This document shows, piece after piece, positions 34,336 to 44,035 of a stretch of DNA of 64,000 bases (its first letter is position 1; each line of letters starts with the position of its first letter). A program made the position numbers and the translations under genes. The notes under the pieces are model-generated. The model was not told the DNA's origin, did not search any database, and was given only the letters and a program-made list of their open reading frames with translations. Origin of the DNA: UBA12077 sp963665525 (lineage in GTDB: Bacteria > Bacteroidota > Bacteroidia > Bacteroidales > UBA12077); assembly GCA_963665525.1 (NCBI GenBank), contig OY762280.1, positions 4,092,001 through 4,156,000 of the forward strand. The letters are read 5' to 3'.

Positions 34336-35805
34336 TTAAAAAACAGATTTTAATAATGGAGTATCCATTTTTTTAGCTTTCTTACGACATCCAAAAGCAA
34401 CATTTAATCCAAATCTAAAATTAAATGAGGTTGATTTATGCCCCCAAAGTGCTGCAGAAGCATTGTCTGATATCACATAAATTTGTAATGGAGCACCGCC
34501 TAAAACCAATCCAAATCCGATATTATTATAAGCTCCATTCATAATGGAATAACTTAAGCTGGCAGATAAACCATTAAATGGTCGAACATTCGCAGAAAAT
34601 GTAAATGCCTGGTTCAGATTACTATTATAAAAATATGATCGAGAGAGAAAACCAACATCGAACTTTTTTGAAACAGCATAGTTTGCTCCAACATATATTT
34701 TGGTTCCAAGCGTGGTTGTGTATGATTTTGCAGTATTTGAAACTGTAAAACTATTTTCAAGAGAATCAACCATATCATCAAAAGGGTCGGTATCTTCATT
34801 GTTTTCACCAATTTCGTCACTAACATCTACCCCTTTAAAAGCATAACTTCCTTTTAAGTCTAGTTTGGTAACGTCTTTAGCATCCCATTTAATATATCCC
34901 AGGTCAATTAAGCTTAAGGATAGGGATAATTTATCCATAGCTTGAAAATAAACCCCAATATCAACTCCTAATCCCATATTATCATGTGCTAAGGCAAGAT
35001 CAATAATAGAATCCGTTTCGGAGTCTTCAATATATGTTGGAACTTCAAATCCATCAAAATCACCATCATCATTTGTGGTTGCAATTAATGGAGAAGAAGT
35101 ATATACTGTGGCATCGGCATTTAAATATATGGAGTCGCGACTTGAATAGAGGCTTAAATTATTATCATTAAAATCTGATGAAACATTCGCATGTCCAAAT
35201 AATACTTTTCCTCTTATACCAACCGACAATTTTTGATTAATTTCTTTTGAAACACCTATCCCATATTCGCGATAAAAACTAGAGTTTACTCCCAAGTAGC
35301 TTAGGTCTGCATTCTGGTTAATAAATCCCCTGTTACCTTCAATGGCTAAGGTCATTAAATCTTTCGGGTAATTAATTGCTGAAGAGAATTTTTCGGAAAG
35401 ATTAAAAGAAAAATACCAGCTGTTTACTCTAAAACCGAATGATAACAAATCAGTTCTGAAATCTTCGTAAAAGAAATTATTCTCGTCAATTTTTGAAAGA
35501 AAATCCTGACTATCAAATTCAGCATCGGGATGTAAGAATGTGATTAATGAATCTTCTGTAGGATGTTTCATGATCACATCTGTTAATGAAAGCCTGTTAT
35601 TCCCAGCATCTATCTGCAAAGACGAAACAATCGGTAGTCCAAAGAAAAAATTGCATTTAGGTTGCATAGCCGGGTTCATAAAAGTAGATTGTGGAACCCG
35701 ATTCATGTAATACAATGTTTGTGCATCTTGTGCCGAAAGATATCCAGTAAAAAGGACTGCAGATATAATGATTAAAAATAATTTTTTAAATTTAATGGTA
35801 TTCAT
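34336..35805 (-). CDS. DUF5723 family outer-membrane beta-barrel protein
   Basis: A 489-residue secreted protein with a signal peptide (cleavage near YLSAQ), then QTLYYMNRVPQSTFMNPAMQ, the start typical of DUF5723. Alternating strands typical of a barrel run through the length, with a C-terminal FNFRFGLNVAFGCRK. Function is unknown. It starts 12 bases after the lipoprotein gene upstream and so is co-transcribed with it and the 916-residue protein. Confidence 0.75.
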   Translation of the reverse strand: MNTIKFKKLFLIIISAVLFTGYLSAQDAQTLYYMNRVPQSTFMNPAMQPKCNFFFGLPIVSSLQIDAGNNRLSLTDVIMKHPTEDSLITFLHPDAEFDSQDFLSKIDENNFFYEDFRTDLLSFGFRVNSWYFSFNLSEKFSSAINYPKDLMTLAIEGNRGFINQNADLSYLGVNSSFYREYGIGVSKEINQKLSVGIRGKVLFGHANVSSDFNDNNLSLYSSRDSIYLNADATVYTSSPLIATTNDDGDFDGFEVPTYIEDSETDSIIDLALAHDNMGLGVDIGVYFQAMDKLSLSLSLIDLGYIKWDAKDVTKLDLKGSYAFKGVDVSDEIGENNEDTDPFDDMVDSLENSFTVSNTAKSYTTTLGTKIYVGANYAVSKKFDVGFLSRSYFYNSNLNQAFTFSANVRPFNGLSASLSYSIMNGAYNNIGFGLVLGGAPLQIYVISDNASAALWGHKSTSFNFRFGLNVAFGCRKKAKKMDTPLLKSVF

Positions 35806-35817
35806 GAGTCATTGGGT

Positions 35818-37494
35818 TTACATGTCGTTAGTATTTGCTTTTACATCCACTCCCACACTTAAATTAAAATCTACAGAATAATCTTCCATAAACTTCACAG
35901 AAATCAAATCACCAGTAGAATTCGAAGGGGTTTTTAATCCTGCTCGAATAATTCCATAACGAACAGAACTTAAATCCATTATTTCATCGTTTGTATATTC
36001 AACCAGTGATGTTTTAATACCAGGTGCTAAAACCGTATTATCAGCTTCATTGATGATTGCTGAATTAATAATTGGTCGGGCATTGTCATTGAATAGACTA
36101 TCTACATGATTGTACAGAGAATCAACCATGTATAACTGAAAATCAATATCCAAAGGTAGTCCGTTAGAAACCTCCAGCATAATACTTACCTGCTCAATAA
36201 AATCTGCATCATCTTCAATATCAATCAAGTCCAAATCAATCGTGTCTTCTAATGCAAAACTATCGGCTTTAAACCAAAGAGGTAATACAAATTCAAAATC
36301 AATATCTATTCTACTGTCATCACTAACAAAATTATAAGATGCTTCTGGTCCGTCCGGATTAGAAGATGCAGATAAGGAATATTTTAAATTTGAAGGTAAG
36401 AAAGACAGAAAATCTGCTACATTTGAATTCTGACCATTGATAGAGATTACAGTATCTTTATAAATATCATTATTAATATAATCGCTTAATCTTGGATATG
36501 CATATCCAAATGTATCCATGGTTTCATTGAAAGTCATTTCTACAGAATCTGTTCCATTATATCCAACCATTCGAGATATACTGACTGCTGCAGGAACACC
36601 ATAAGAATTGGTTATGTTAAAATTAATTCTCGGATCTTCGAATCGGATATAACCATCAATGGTATTTTCAAAAAATCCCATATCGAGGTCTCCAACTTGA
36701 GTCATTAACTCATAATCTCCAATATAACCAAATATCGCATCAAAATTTAAGTTCTCAATAGTAGCTGTTACAGCAATTTGTTCTCCTGCATTTAATCCTG
36801 CTCCAGAGTTAATAAGTTCTACTTCAAAATCAACGGGCATATAAGTAAATGTAGAGTCAGGAGTTATTGAATCACTTAAATATATTGTATATCCATCAAG
36901 TACAAAAGGTTCATTGTAGGTAAAAGTACCATCAGCAACATCAATCGGAATTGTTTGTGTAAATGGCACACCATCTAATTGTATATTTGGACAGGTTATG
37001 GTAATTTCGCCTGTATGTTGAAACTCGGATGTAATGTCGAAGACCATGCTTCCTTCATCTAAAATCAAACTATCTAATTGTTCACCGTTTGCAAAAGAAA
37101 ATGGAAAGTCTTTCGTACGATCAAGATTTATAGGTTGTCCAACACCCCATCCAGAAGGTATGGTAAAATCTGATTCAATAAAAAATTCGATAAAATCCTG
37201 AGAGGGAATTTCTAATAATTCGTCTGCAACATATGAAAAAAGAGAATCTTCGTATGTGATTAAAAGTAATCCATCAGCATTGGTGCTTATGAAGCTTGAG
37301 CTGTCAAATTCACTAATAATATCACTTAATGTTAAAGATCCATAAGCAACAGGAGCTAAAACTCCGGCAGTTATTTCCATTTCATCGTCCAGTTTTGAGA
37401 AATCATATTCATCGTGCATACATTGCGAAAACAGAAATATGATAAATACCGGGATGATCAAGTTTAGTATTCTTACGAATTTTAGCTTATCCAT
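35818..37494 (-). CDS. Putative lipoprotein, beta-rich, unknown function
   Basis: A 558-residue protein with an N-terminal hydrophobic signal ending IFLFSQC, a non-canonical lipobox, then MHDEYDFSKLDDEMEITAGV. The rest is Asp-rich and beta-rich with sandwich-like repeats (GTFTYNEPFVLDGYTIYLSD), and no catalytic motif is seen. It lies 24 bases after the 916-residue gene and 12 before DUF5723 in a tight unit, suggesting a shared outer-membrane assembly role. Family not recognised with certainty. Confidence 0.6.
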   Translation of the reverse strand: MDKLKFVRILNLIIPVFIIFLFSQCMHDEYDFSKLDDEMEITAGVLAPVAYGSLTLSDIISEFDSSSFISTNADGLLLITYEDSLFSYVADELLEIPSQDFIEFFIESDFTIPSGWGVGQPINLDRTKDFPFSFANGEQLDSLILDEGSMVFDITSEFQHTGEITITCPNIQLDGVPFTQTIPIDVADGTFTYNEPFVLDGYTIYLSDSITPDSTFTYMPVDFEVELINSGAGLNAGEQIAVTATIENLNFDAIFGYIGDYELMTQVGDLDMGFFENTIDGYIRFEDPRINFNITNSYGVPAAVSISRMVGYNGTDSVEMTFNETMDTFGYAYPRLSDYINNDIYKDTVISINGQNSNVADFLSFLPSNLKYSLSASSNPDGPEASYNFVSDDSRIDIDFEFVLPLWFKADSFALEDTIDLDLIDIEDDADFIEQVSIMLEVSNGLPLDIDFQLYMVDSLYNHVDSLFNDNARPIINSAIINEADNTVLAPGIKTSLVEYTNDEIMDLSSVRYGIIRAGLKTPSNSTGDLISVKFMEDYSVDFNLSVGVDVKANTNDM

Positions 37495-37518
37495 AATTGT
37501 TGCAATTTTAATAATTAA

Positions 37519-40269
37519 CTAATTTACGGAATAATTGTATAAAAAGTTATACTGAGTACCAACAATCAAATTAAACTGGTTGTGAGACTCTCCTAAATGA
37601 CCAATTGAAAAAGGAGTATTTCCTTTTAAAGGGAAACCTTCATATATACTTCCGTTACTATTAAACAAAAATATTTCGTTGCTTGTTCTCGAAACAATTC
37701 CAATTTTTCGATCATCGTACGAAAAATAATAATAAACAGGCGAAGATTCAATCTTTTTATCAAATTTATAATCAAAGATTTCCGATTTATCTTGTTTGTA
37801 TACTTCCAGTTTATTCTTGTCTAAGAAAATATAATCTTTAAATCCGTCGGCATTAATATCCTGGTAATCGAAATAATGCTGTGATGAATATTTTTCAATT
37901 TGCTTTGATTCAACGGTACCATCCAGATAAATCATTTTAACCATGCTTGATGTATCGGTAGTAACAAATCGAGGTTTATCATTACCTGTTTCAAGAATAA
38001 AGTTATTATTTACAGATTTAGCAAATTGATTTTTAATATGTACTCGTTCTTCGCCTTTTCTGTTTAGGATATAAACACGATATTTATCGGCAAATACCAG
38101 GTAATCGTTTGTACTAACTCTAAAATGTTGAATAGGGTTTGTTACATAATTATCTGTTTGTCCAAAGTTCCAACCATTAATCAGGCTTCCTTCCAAATTG
38201 TATAAATAAACGTTTTTGTTTTTACATGGTATAAAAATTCTGTAATCGCGCGTTTTATCATAATCAAAGACTGCTAGTCCTGCTGTTGACGGAGACCTTA
38301 AATCAACAGGATATCGCTCAACATAGTTACCATTACGATCGACTAAATGAATTTTACTTTCAGTACTAAATAGGAATTGCAACTTGCCATTTTTATAATA
38401 ATCAACCTGGTATATTTCACTATTTATCTTTTCGTCTAACTGAAGTTTCCAAAGTACTCGTCCTACCTTGTTGATGAGATAAATCTTATGATTTAGATCC
38501 TGCACAAAAATCTCATTTTCTTTGGTGTAGTGGTTGGTTACCAGCACAGGTTTAAAATTAATTGATGTATCGAGATGACTTTCCCAAACAGTTACAGCTT
38601 CTTCTTTAATATTAGGAATATATTGTAAGTAAAGATTGTTATAAATCATGTCGTTGTTTTGCTGAAACTGAACAGCAAAGGCCTGGAATTTTCTGAAGCT
38701 ATTCAGGTTTTCGTTCAATCCTTTTTTAATATTTGGATTTAAGAATTCGGCTATATATTTCGGAGATCGAAACATATTGGTGTAAAAATAGAAATTCGAT
38801 TTTGACGATAAATAATTGGTAAACTGTTCAAACTTCATATCATTATCTAATGTTTTATGCAATACATTAGAATGGATAAACTTTGAAATAGCGTTCTTCG
38901 AATTCCCAATGATCATAAAATTATCGATAAAACTCACATACTGTTTTTTAAACTCAGGGAAAGTGTTACCAAAAAAGGTTTTAAAAACACTGCCAAACGG
39001 TAATGAATATACTTTATAAGAAGTTTCTTTATCAATCTTAATTTCACTGGTATAATTTGATTTGTTTACTTTCTCAATGGAAGCAACTTTCTCAATGATA
39101 TTATTTAAACTTTTTTCTGTTATGCTTTTACCTTTGGTACGCATAATAATGTAAGTATTGTCTTTAAAATTGTTATTGGGTTCATCAGTAACCACAATGC
39201 CAATTTCTTGGTCCAGTTCGTTCATAAAAAACTCTTCAAGGTTAATTGCATATTTATTTTTAAAGCGATCAATTTGAAGCTGATATGCATTTATCTTACC
39301 CAATTTTTCGAGGTACGACTTATAACTTTTTATATACTGGTTTGTATTGCTTATTCCTAATGTTATAAATACCGATGTATTTGAAGGAAGAACATTATAC
39401 ATTTCATGATCGACAGGTTCTTGGTCCAGAAAGATATTGAGATAATTATTTAATGAATCGCTACTGAATGTAAAACCATTTAATAAAATAGCATCTTGAT
39501 TGATATTCACATCTAGTTCGGCCCAATTGCCAAAATTTGAAAATGTTGATATGACAGCTTTCTGTTTATTATTTAATGTAAATGATACGATTTCGTTAAA
39601 TTTAGTAAGGTTTAAATAAATATTAGCGTCAACATTTTTACCGGCAGTTTTGTGAACTTTTGTAAATCCGTGTTCCTTAAAAATTGATTCTTCAACCTCT
39701 GATTGACGTATAGAATTTTCAACTAATAAGGATGATGAACTAAATACCAGTATTCCTTTATTGAAGGTAAAGTGAAATTCTTTCTCTTCTGATTTTATCT
39801 GATATATTTTTGCTCCATTATAATTTCTTTCTTGTATTTTAACTTTTAATAGGGGATTAATGGTTTGAAGGAAGAACTTTTTATCGCGATTATTAAATAA
39901 CTTAACATAGAAAAGTAAACCAACATTTTCTTTACCAATTTTATGGCCTGAAATTAAAATCTTATTGTTGTTTGTTAAGTTTTTAATGATCGGGTTATTT
40001 TCCGAAATATTAACCAAATATGCCAGGTCTGAATTAAGTTGATTCATGGATGGAAATAAACTTATTTCCTCCCAAATTTTATTTGATGAACGAAAATCAA
40101 CAATTTTATCGACGAAGTCATTACTCTCAATAATGAAAGCTGCATCCGTAGGAATTAAGTTAAACGTATCAAACTCCGGAATTTGTTGTTTCTTAATGTA
40201 TTGATAACCAAATATAACTGCAGAGATTGTTATTAAAGCAGCTATCCCAATAAAAACTTTTTTAAGCAT
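37519..40269 (-). CDS. Membrane-anchored large protein with C-terminal beta-propeller-like domain
   Basis: A 916-residue protein with a single N-terminal membrane anchor (VFIGIAALITISAVIFGYQY) and a large outside portion. The first about 560 residues start with a DUF3352-like segment (FDTFNLIPTDAAFIIESNDF) and hold mixed alpha/beta repeats. From about residue 600 there are short blade-like repeats (KIYLINKVGRVLWKLQLDEK, KNVYLYNLEGSLINGWNFG, YRVYILNRKGEERVHI) resembling PQQ/WD-type propellers. No enzymatic motif is seen. First gene of a three-gene unit with the lipoprotein and DUF5723. Confidence 0.6.
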   Translation of the reverse strand: MLKKVFIGIAALITISAVIFGYQYIKKQQIPEFDTFNLIPTDAAFIIESNDFVDKIVDFRSSNKIWEEISLFPSMNQLNSDLAYLVNISENNPIIKNLTNNNKILISGHKIGKENVGLLFYVKLFNNRDKKFFLQTINPLLKVKIQERNYNGAKIYQIKSEEKEFHFTFNKGILVFSSSSLLVENSIRQSEVEESIFKEHGFTKVHKTAGKNVDANIYLNLTKFNEIVSFTLNNKQKAVISTFSNFGNWAELDVNINQDAILLNGFTFSSDSLNNYLNIFLDQEPVDHEMYNVLPSNTSVFITLGISNTNQYIKSYKSYLEKLGKINAYQLQIDRFKNKYAINLEEFFMNELDQEIGIVVTDEPNNNFKDNTYIIMRTKGKSITEKSLNNIIEKVASIEKVNKSNYTSEIKIDKETSYKVYSLPFGSVFKTFFGNTFPEFKKQYVSFIDNFMIIGNSKNAISKFIHSNVLHKTLDNDMKFEQFTNYLSSKSNFYFYTNMFRSPKYIAEFLNPNIKKGLNENLNSFRKFQAFAVQFQQNNDMIYNNLYLQYIPNIKEEAVTVWESHLDTSINFKPVLVTNHYTKENEIFVQDLNHKIYLINKVGRVLWKLQLDEKINSEIYQVDYYKNGKLQFLFSTESKIHLVDRNGNYVERYPVDLRSPSTAGLAVFDYDKTRDYRIFIPCKNKNVYLYNLEGSLINGWNFGQTDNYVTNPIQHFRVSTNDYLVFADKYRVYILNRKGEERVHIKNQFAKSVNNNFILETGNDKPRFVTTDTSSMVKMIYLDGTVESKQIEKYSSQHYFDYQDINADGFKDYIFLDKNKLEVYKQDKSEIFDYKFDKKIESSPVYYYFSYDDRKIGIVSRTSNEIFLFNSNGSIYEGFPLKGNTPFSIGHLGESHNQFNLIVGTQYNFLYNYSVN

Positions 40270-40297
40270 ATAAAATCAATCTGTTTATGGTTCTTAT

Positions 40298-40305
40298 CAA
40301 AAATA
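40298..40305 (-). promoter_or_regulatory. -7 element (TATTTTTG) for the three-gene envelope unit
   Basis: Exact TAnnTTTG on the minus strand, ending 28 bases before the ATG at 40269. Confidence 0.5.
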
Positions 40306-40391
40306 TTAAATATAATCTATTAACTAAAATAAAGTGCTTGTAAACATAAATAAAATCAATTAAACCAAGCATTCAAATTCAAATCAAATAG

Positions 40392-40399
40392 TAAATTTG
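40392..40399 (+). promoter_or_regulatory. -7 element (TAAATTTG) for the TonB-dependent receptor
   Basis: Exact TAnnTTTG. The in-frame TTG at 40397 is part of this box, which supports the ATG at 40427 as the real start. Confidence 0.55.
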
Positions 40400-40426
40400 C
40401 ATTCTGAAAAGGGATATCGTGGTTTT

Positions 40427-42826
40427 ATGAATAAGAAAATATATTTAACTTTAATAAGTTTACTTATAGCAGTTTGTTCTTTTACTCAAACTTTAGTGCT
40501 AAAAGATATCGAATCAAAATTGCCTGTAACAGACGTTGCTGTTTATAATATTGATCATACGAAATCATCTTTAAGCAATGAAAAGGGAGAGGTTTCAATT
40601 GATATTTTTTCGAAAGATGAGGTCATTTTTATCAGTCATCAGTCATATAAAGAGATTCAGCTAAAAAAATCAGAGATAAAAGCATTTACAATTTATCTTG
40701 AAAAAGAAATTTTTGAAATTGGCGAATATGTGATTTCTGCATATCGTTGGGAACAAAATAAAAATGAGATTCCAAATAAAATTACCCGATTAAGTAAAAA
40801 GGAAATTGTATTTCAAAATCCACAAACAACAGCCGACTTGCTGGCAAATTCGAACGAAGTATTTGTTCAGAAAAGTCAATTAGGAGGTGGTAGCCCAATG
40901 ATTCGAGGGTTTTCTACTAATACAGTCTTATTGGTTATCGATGGTGTACGTATGAATAATGCTATTTATCGTGAAGGAAATTTACAAAATGTAATTTCAT
41001 TGGATGCTAATAGTATTGAGAGCAGCGAGATAATTTTTGGTCCCGGATCGGTAACATATGGAAGTGATGCATTGGGTGGATTAATGGATTTTCACACATT
41101 GCGACCTAAACTTTCTACTAGCGATGGACTTTATTTCTCGGGGAATGGATTTACTCGTTATTCATCGGCAAATAATGAAAAAACAGGACATATAGATTTT
41201 AATATTGGTGCCAAAAAGTGGGGTTTTATTACCAGTGTCAGCTATAGTGATTTCGATGACCTAAGAATGGGAAGTAATGGTCATCGTGATTATAGAAGAT
41301 TAGAATATGTAAAGCAGATTAATGGAGTAGATTCTGTTTTAAGTAATAGTGATGTTAATGTTCAGAAAGAATCTGGTTATAATCAGGTGAATTTTATGCA
41401 GAAAATTCGATTCCGACCGAATAAAGATTTGAATGTGGTTTATGCTTTTCATTATTCAAAACTTTCGAATGTTCCTCGTTACGACAGGTTAATCCAGTAT
41501 AGTGGCGATCATTTAAAATATGGAGAATGGTATTATGGTCCACAAAAATGGATGATGCATAGTTTAAATGTTAGTTATTCAAAGGCAAATAAAATTTTCG
41601 ATAACTCAAAATTAACTATTGCATTTCAGGATTATGAAGAAAGTCGTCATGATAGAAAATACAGAAGTGAGGATTTAAGAGAGCGAACCGAAAAGGTATT
41701 GGCATATAGTCTAAATCTGGATTTTGATAAGAAACTAAAGCGAGACAACCAGTTTTTCTATGGGATAGAAGCTGTTTATAATTCGGTAGAATCAACAGGG
41801 CAAAATAAAAACATTGTTAGCAATGTAATTTCTCCTGAATCGACCCGATATCCTGATGGAGATAATCATTATACCACTTTGGCTGCATATTTAAGTTATA
41901 AAGAAAATTTTAGTGAGAAATTTACAACTATAGCTGGGTTAAGATTTAACTATGTTGATTTAAAATCTACTCTGATTGATACAACATTTTTTAATTTCCC
42001 TTACGATGAAATCTCTGTTACAAATAGTGCTTTAAATGGATCTGTAGGATTCGTTTATCGACCTACAGAGCAATGGCAGTTAAATCTGAATTTATCATCG
42101 GGATTCCATGCTCCTAATATTGATGATATCGCCAAAATATTTGATTCGGAACCGGGAAGTGTTGTTGTTCCAAACGAGAATCTAAAACCTGAATATGCAT
42201 ATAATGTTGATCTGGGAGTTGAGAAGAGATTTAAAGATGTAGCTTCGATTAGTATTACCGGATTTTATACTTTCTTAAATGACGCCTTTGTTCGAAGAGA
42301 TTTTACTTTTAATGGTCAGGATTCGATCATGTACGATGGAGAAATGAGTAAAGTGCTTGCTATTGTAAATGCTGACAAGGCATATATTTATGGGCTTAGC
42401 GCAGTCTTGAAAATTAACCTGCCATACCACTTACAAATTGAATCGAAGATAAATTATACAGATGGCGAAGATCAGGTTGGTTTGCCCTTGAGACATGTAA
42501 CTCCTTTGTTTGGAAATACAAAACTTAGGTATTCAAATAAAAGATTAGAAGCATCCATTTTTGTCAATTATAATGGAGAAATAAAATATAAGGATTTAGC
42601 TCCAAGCGAGCAGGATAAACCTTATATGTATGCTACAGATAGTAATGGAGATCCATATTCACCTTCCTGGTGGACTTTAAATTTTATGTCATCATATCAG
42701 CTTAAAAAATATCTTACCATAAACTTTGGTGTCGAAAATATATTAGATAATAGATACCGACCATACTCTTCAGGTATAGTGGCTCCGGGGCGTAATTTTA
42801 TAATTGGTTTACGTGCCAGCTTTTAA
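40427..42826 (+). CDS. TonB-dependent receptor (heme/siderophore-type)
   Basis: A 799-residue outer-membrane receptor. After a signal peptide (LIAVCSFTQ), a carboxypeptidase-regulatory-like N-terminal domain of about 75 residues (LPVTDVAVYNIDHTKSSLSN) precedes the plug, with GGGSPMIRGFSTNTVLLVID, IDGVRMNNAIYREGNLQN and GPGSVTYGSDALGG. The C-terminal barrel ends GRNFIIGLRASF with the terminal Phe needed for assembly. The plug resembles hemoglobin/heme and siderophore receptors, but the ligand is not certain. No SusD-like partner is adjacent, which argues against glycan import. Confidence 0.88.
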   Translation: MNKKIYLTLISLLIAVCSFTQTLVLKDIESKLPVTDVAVYNIDHTKSSLSNEKGEVSIDIFSKDEVIFISHQSYKEIQLKKSEIKAFTIYLEKEIFEIGEYVISAYRWEQNKNEIPNKITRLSKKEIVFQNPQTTADLLANSNEVFVQKSQLGGGSPMIRGFSTNTVLLVIDGVRMNNAIYREGNLQNVISLDANSIESSEIIFGPGSVTYGSDALGGLMDFHTLRPKLSTSDGLYFSGNGFTRYSSANNEKTGHIDFNIGAKKWGFITSVSYSDFDDLRMGSNGHRDYRRLEYVKQINGVDSVLSNSDVNVQKESGYNQVNFMQKIRFRPNKDLNVVYAFHYSKLSNVPRYDRLIQYSGDHLKYGEWYYGPQKWMMHSLNVSYSKANKIFDNSKLTIAFQDYEESRHDRKYRSEDLRERTEKVLAYSLNLDFDKKLKRDNQFFYGIEAVYNSVESTGQNKNIVSNVISPESTRYPDGDNHYTTLAAYLSYKENFSEKFTTIAGLRFNYVDLKSTLIDTTFFNFPYDEISVTNSALNGSVGFVYRPTEQWQLNLNLSSGFHAPNIDDIAKIFDSEPGSVVVPNENLKPEYAYNVDLGVEKRFKDVASISITGFYTFLNDAFVRRDFTFNGQDSIMYDGEMSKVLAIVNADKAYIYGLSAVLKINLPYHLQIESKINYTDGEDQVGLPLRHVTPLFGNTKLRYSNKRLEASIFVNYNGEIKYKDLAPSEQDKPYMYATDSNGDPYSPSWWTLNFMSSYQLKKYLTINFGVENILDNRYRPYSSGIVAPGRNFIIGLRASF

Positions 42827-42919
42827 AAATTAGCGCTTATTGTAACTTTTTGGTTCGAAGATTGTAAAGGAATATATTAAAATTGTATTTTTAATTTTTT
42901 ATTGCAAATCTTCTCAAGT

Positions 42920-43969
42920 ATGAAACGAATAATCATTTTAAGTGCTTTACTTTTTATTGGATCATCATCTATATTGGCTCAAGAAACCAAAAGAAATTTA
43001 ATTGATGAGGATAAGGATAAATTTGAGCAGGATGTTTTTAATAAGGAGCTTGGAGAAGATGATGATACTACCGATCAGGCAAGAAAGCTTTACGATAAAA
43101 TCCCGGATCAGTTGCCAAGCTGGGTTTTAAACACTGAAATTAGTTCAAATAGAGTGGTAGCATTTTCCGATCCAAATATGGAAAAGAAAGATGCATTTGA
43201 ACAAGCTACATTAAGAGCAAAAGCAATATTTGCCATCATGAATTTGAGTATGGTGAGTAATATTACCGATGATTATACAAACCTTAAAGAATCAGGGAAA
43301 TATTCGTTATATGCTACAAAATTTCAGGATTTTTCTGTAGCAAAATCTAAACTTGCTTATCATGATTCATCCATTATTTTAGTCGATACTTTTTTTACAA
43401 AATATAACGAAGGAGTTGTTTTAATTGATTTCAATTATAATGAGGGTTCTGAATTAAACAAAGATACCTTAACGGTTAAGGGAGAATTCTTACAGGTATT
43501 TATCGAGAGAAATTTTAAGAAAGAAAAAGTTGAGTTTTATAATTTATCTGTTCAGGATAATCGAGAACAAGATTCGGTTGATTTCTTAGCTCAGTATAAT
43601 TATAAGATAGTAAACAGGGGTTACGATATTAATTCTATTTATGGTCATCAGTTAATTGAATTTGAAGAAAGAACTTATAATTATTTTGTTGAGTCAGAAT
43701 TTACACCTGATAGCACACATTTAGAGAGTAACTTTTTTAGATTGAACAGAGGCTTATGGAATGGATATGTAACAGGGATTCTAAAAAATGTAACAACTCT
43801 TTCAAAATTATTAGCAGCAAAAGTTAAAAACTCAAACGATTTTTATACTTTAAAAAATGAAGGTTTAATTCGTACAGTTGCCAGAAATAAAGTGTCCTTT
43901 GGATACAATTATTTTGAACTATACGAAAATCAATTTTATATCGATTTAAACGGTAGGATAAAATATTAG
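42920..43969 (+). CDS. Secreted protein of unknown function
   Basis: A 349-residue protein with a signal peptide (SSSILAQ) followed by an acidic segment (DEDKDKFEQD, GEDDDTTD). A segment WVLNTEISSNRVVAFSDPN leads to a helical stretch rich in Ala (KKDAFEQATLRAKAIFAIM), which recalls LPP20-like proteins only loosely. The frame opens with TTG at 42902, but the ATG at 42920 gives the normal signal peptide. It stands between the TonB receptor and an inverted repeat. No function can be assigned. Confidence 0.6.
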   Translation: MKRIIILSALLFIGSSSILAQETKRNLIDEDKDKFEQDVFNKELGEDDDTTDQARKLYDKIPDQLPSWVLNTEISSNRVVAFSDPNMEKKDAFEQATLRAKAIFAIMNLSMVSNITDDYTNLKESGKYSLYATKFQDFSVAKSKLAYHDSSIILVDTFFTKYNEGVVLIDFNYNEGSELNKDTLTVKGEFLQVFIERNFKKEKVEFYNLSVQDNREQDSVDFLAQYNYKIVNRGYDINSIYGHQLIEFEERTYNYFVESEFTPDSTHLESNFFRLNRGLWNGYVTGILKNVTTLSKLLAAKVKNSNDFYTLKNEGLIRTVARNKVSFGYNYFELYENQFYIDLNGRIKY

Positions 43970-43974
43970 TGTCA

Positions 43975-44031
43975 TACTTCGATAAACTCAGTATGACCTC
44001 AATTATTTGTCACACTGAGCCTGTCGAAGTG
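43975..44031. repeat. Inverted repeat of the CTTCGAnnnnCTCAGTnTGAC type
   Basis: The left arm (43975-43997) and the reverse complement of the right arm (44009-44031) match at most of 23 positions, with an 11-base loop. The outer bases read ACTTCGA and TCGAAGT, the inner bases CAGTATGAC and GTCACACTG. Repeats with this core are scattered in intergenic regions of many bacterial genomes. Here it lies between two convergent genes, where the hairpin can serve as a transcription end for both. Confidence 0.75.
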
Positions 44032-44035
44032 TTTA

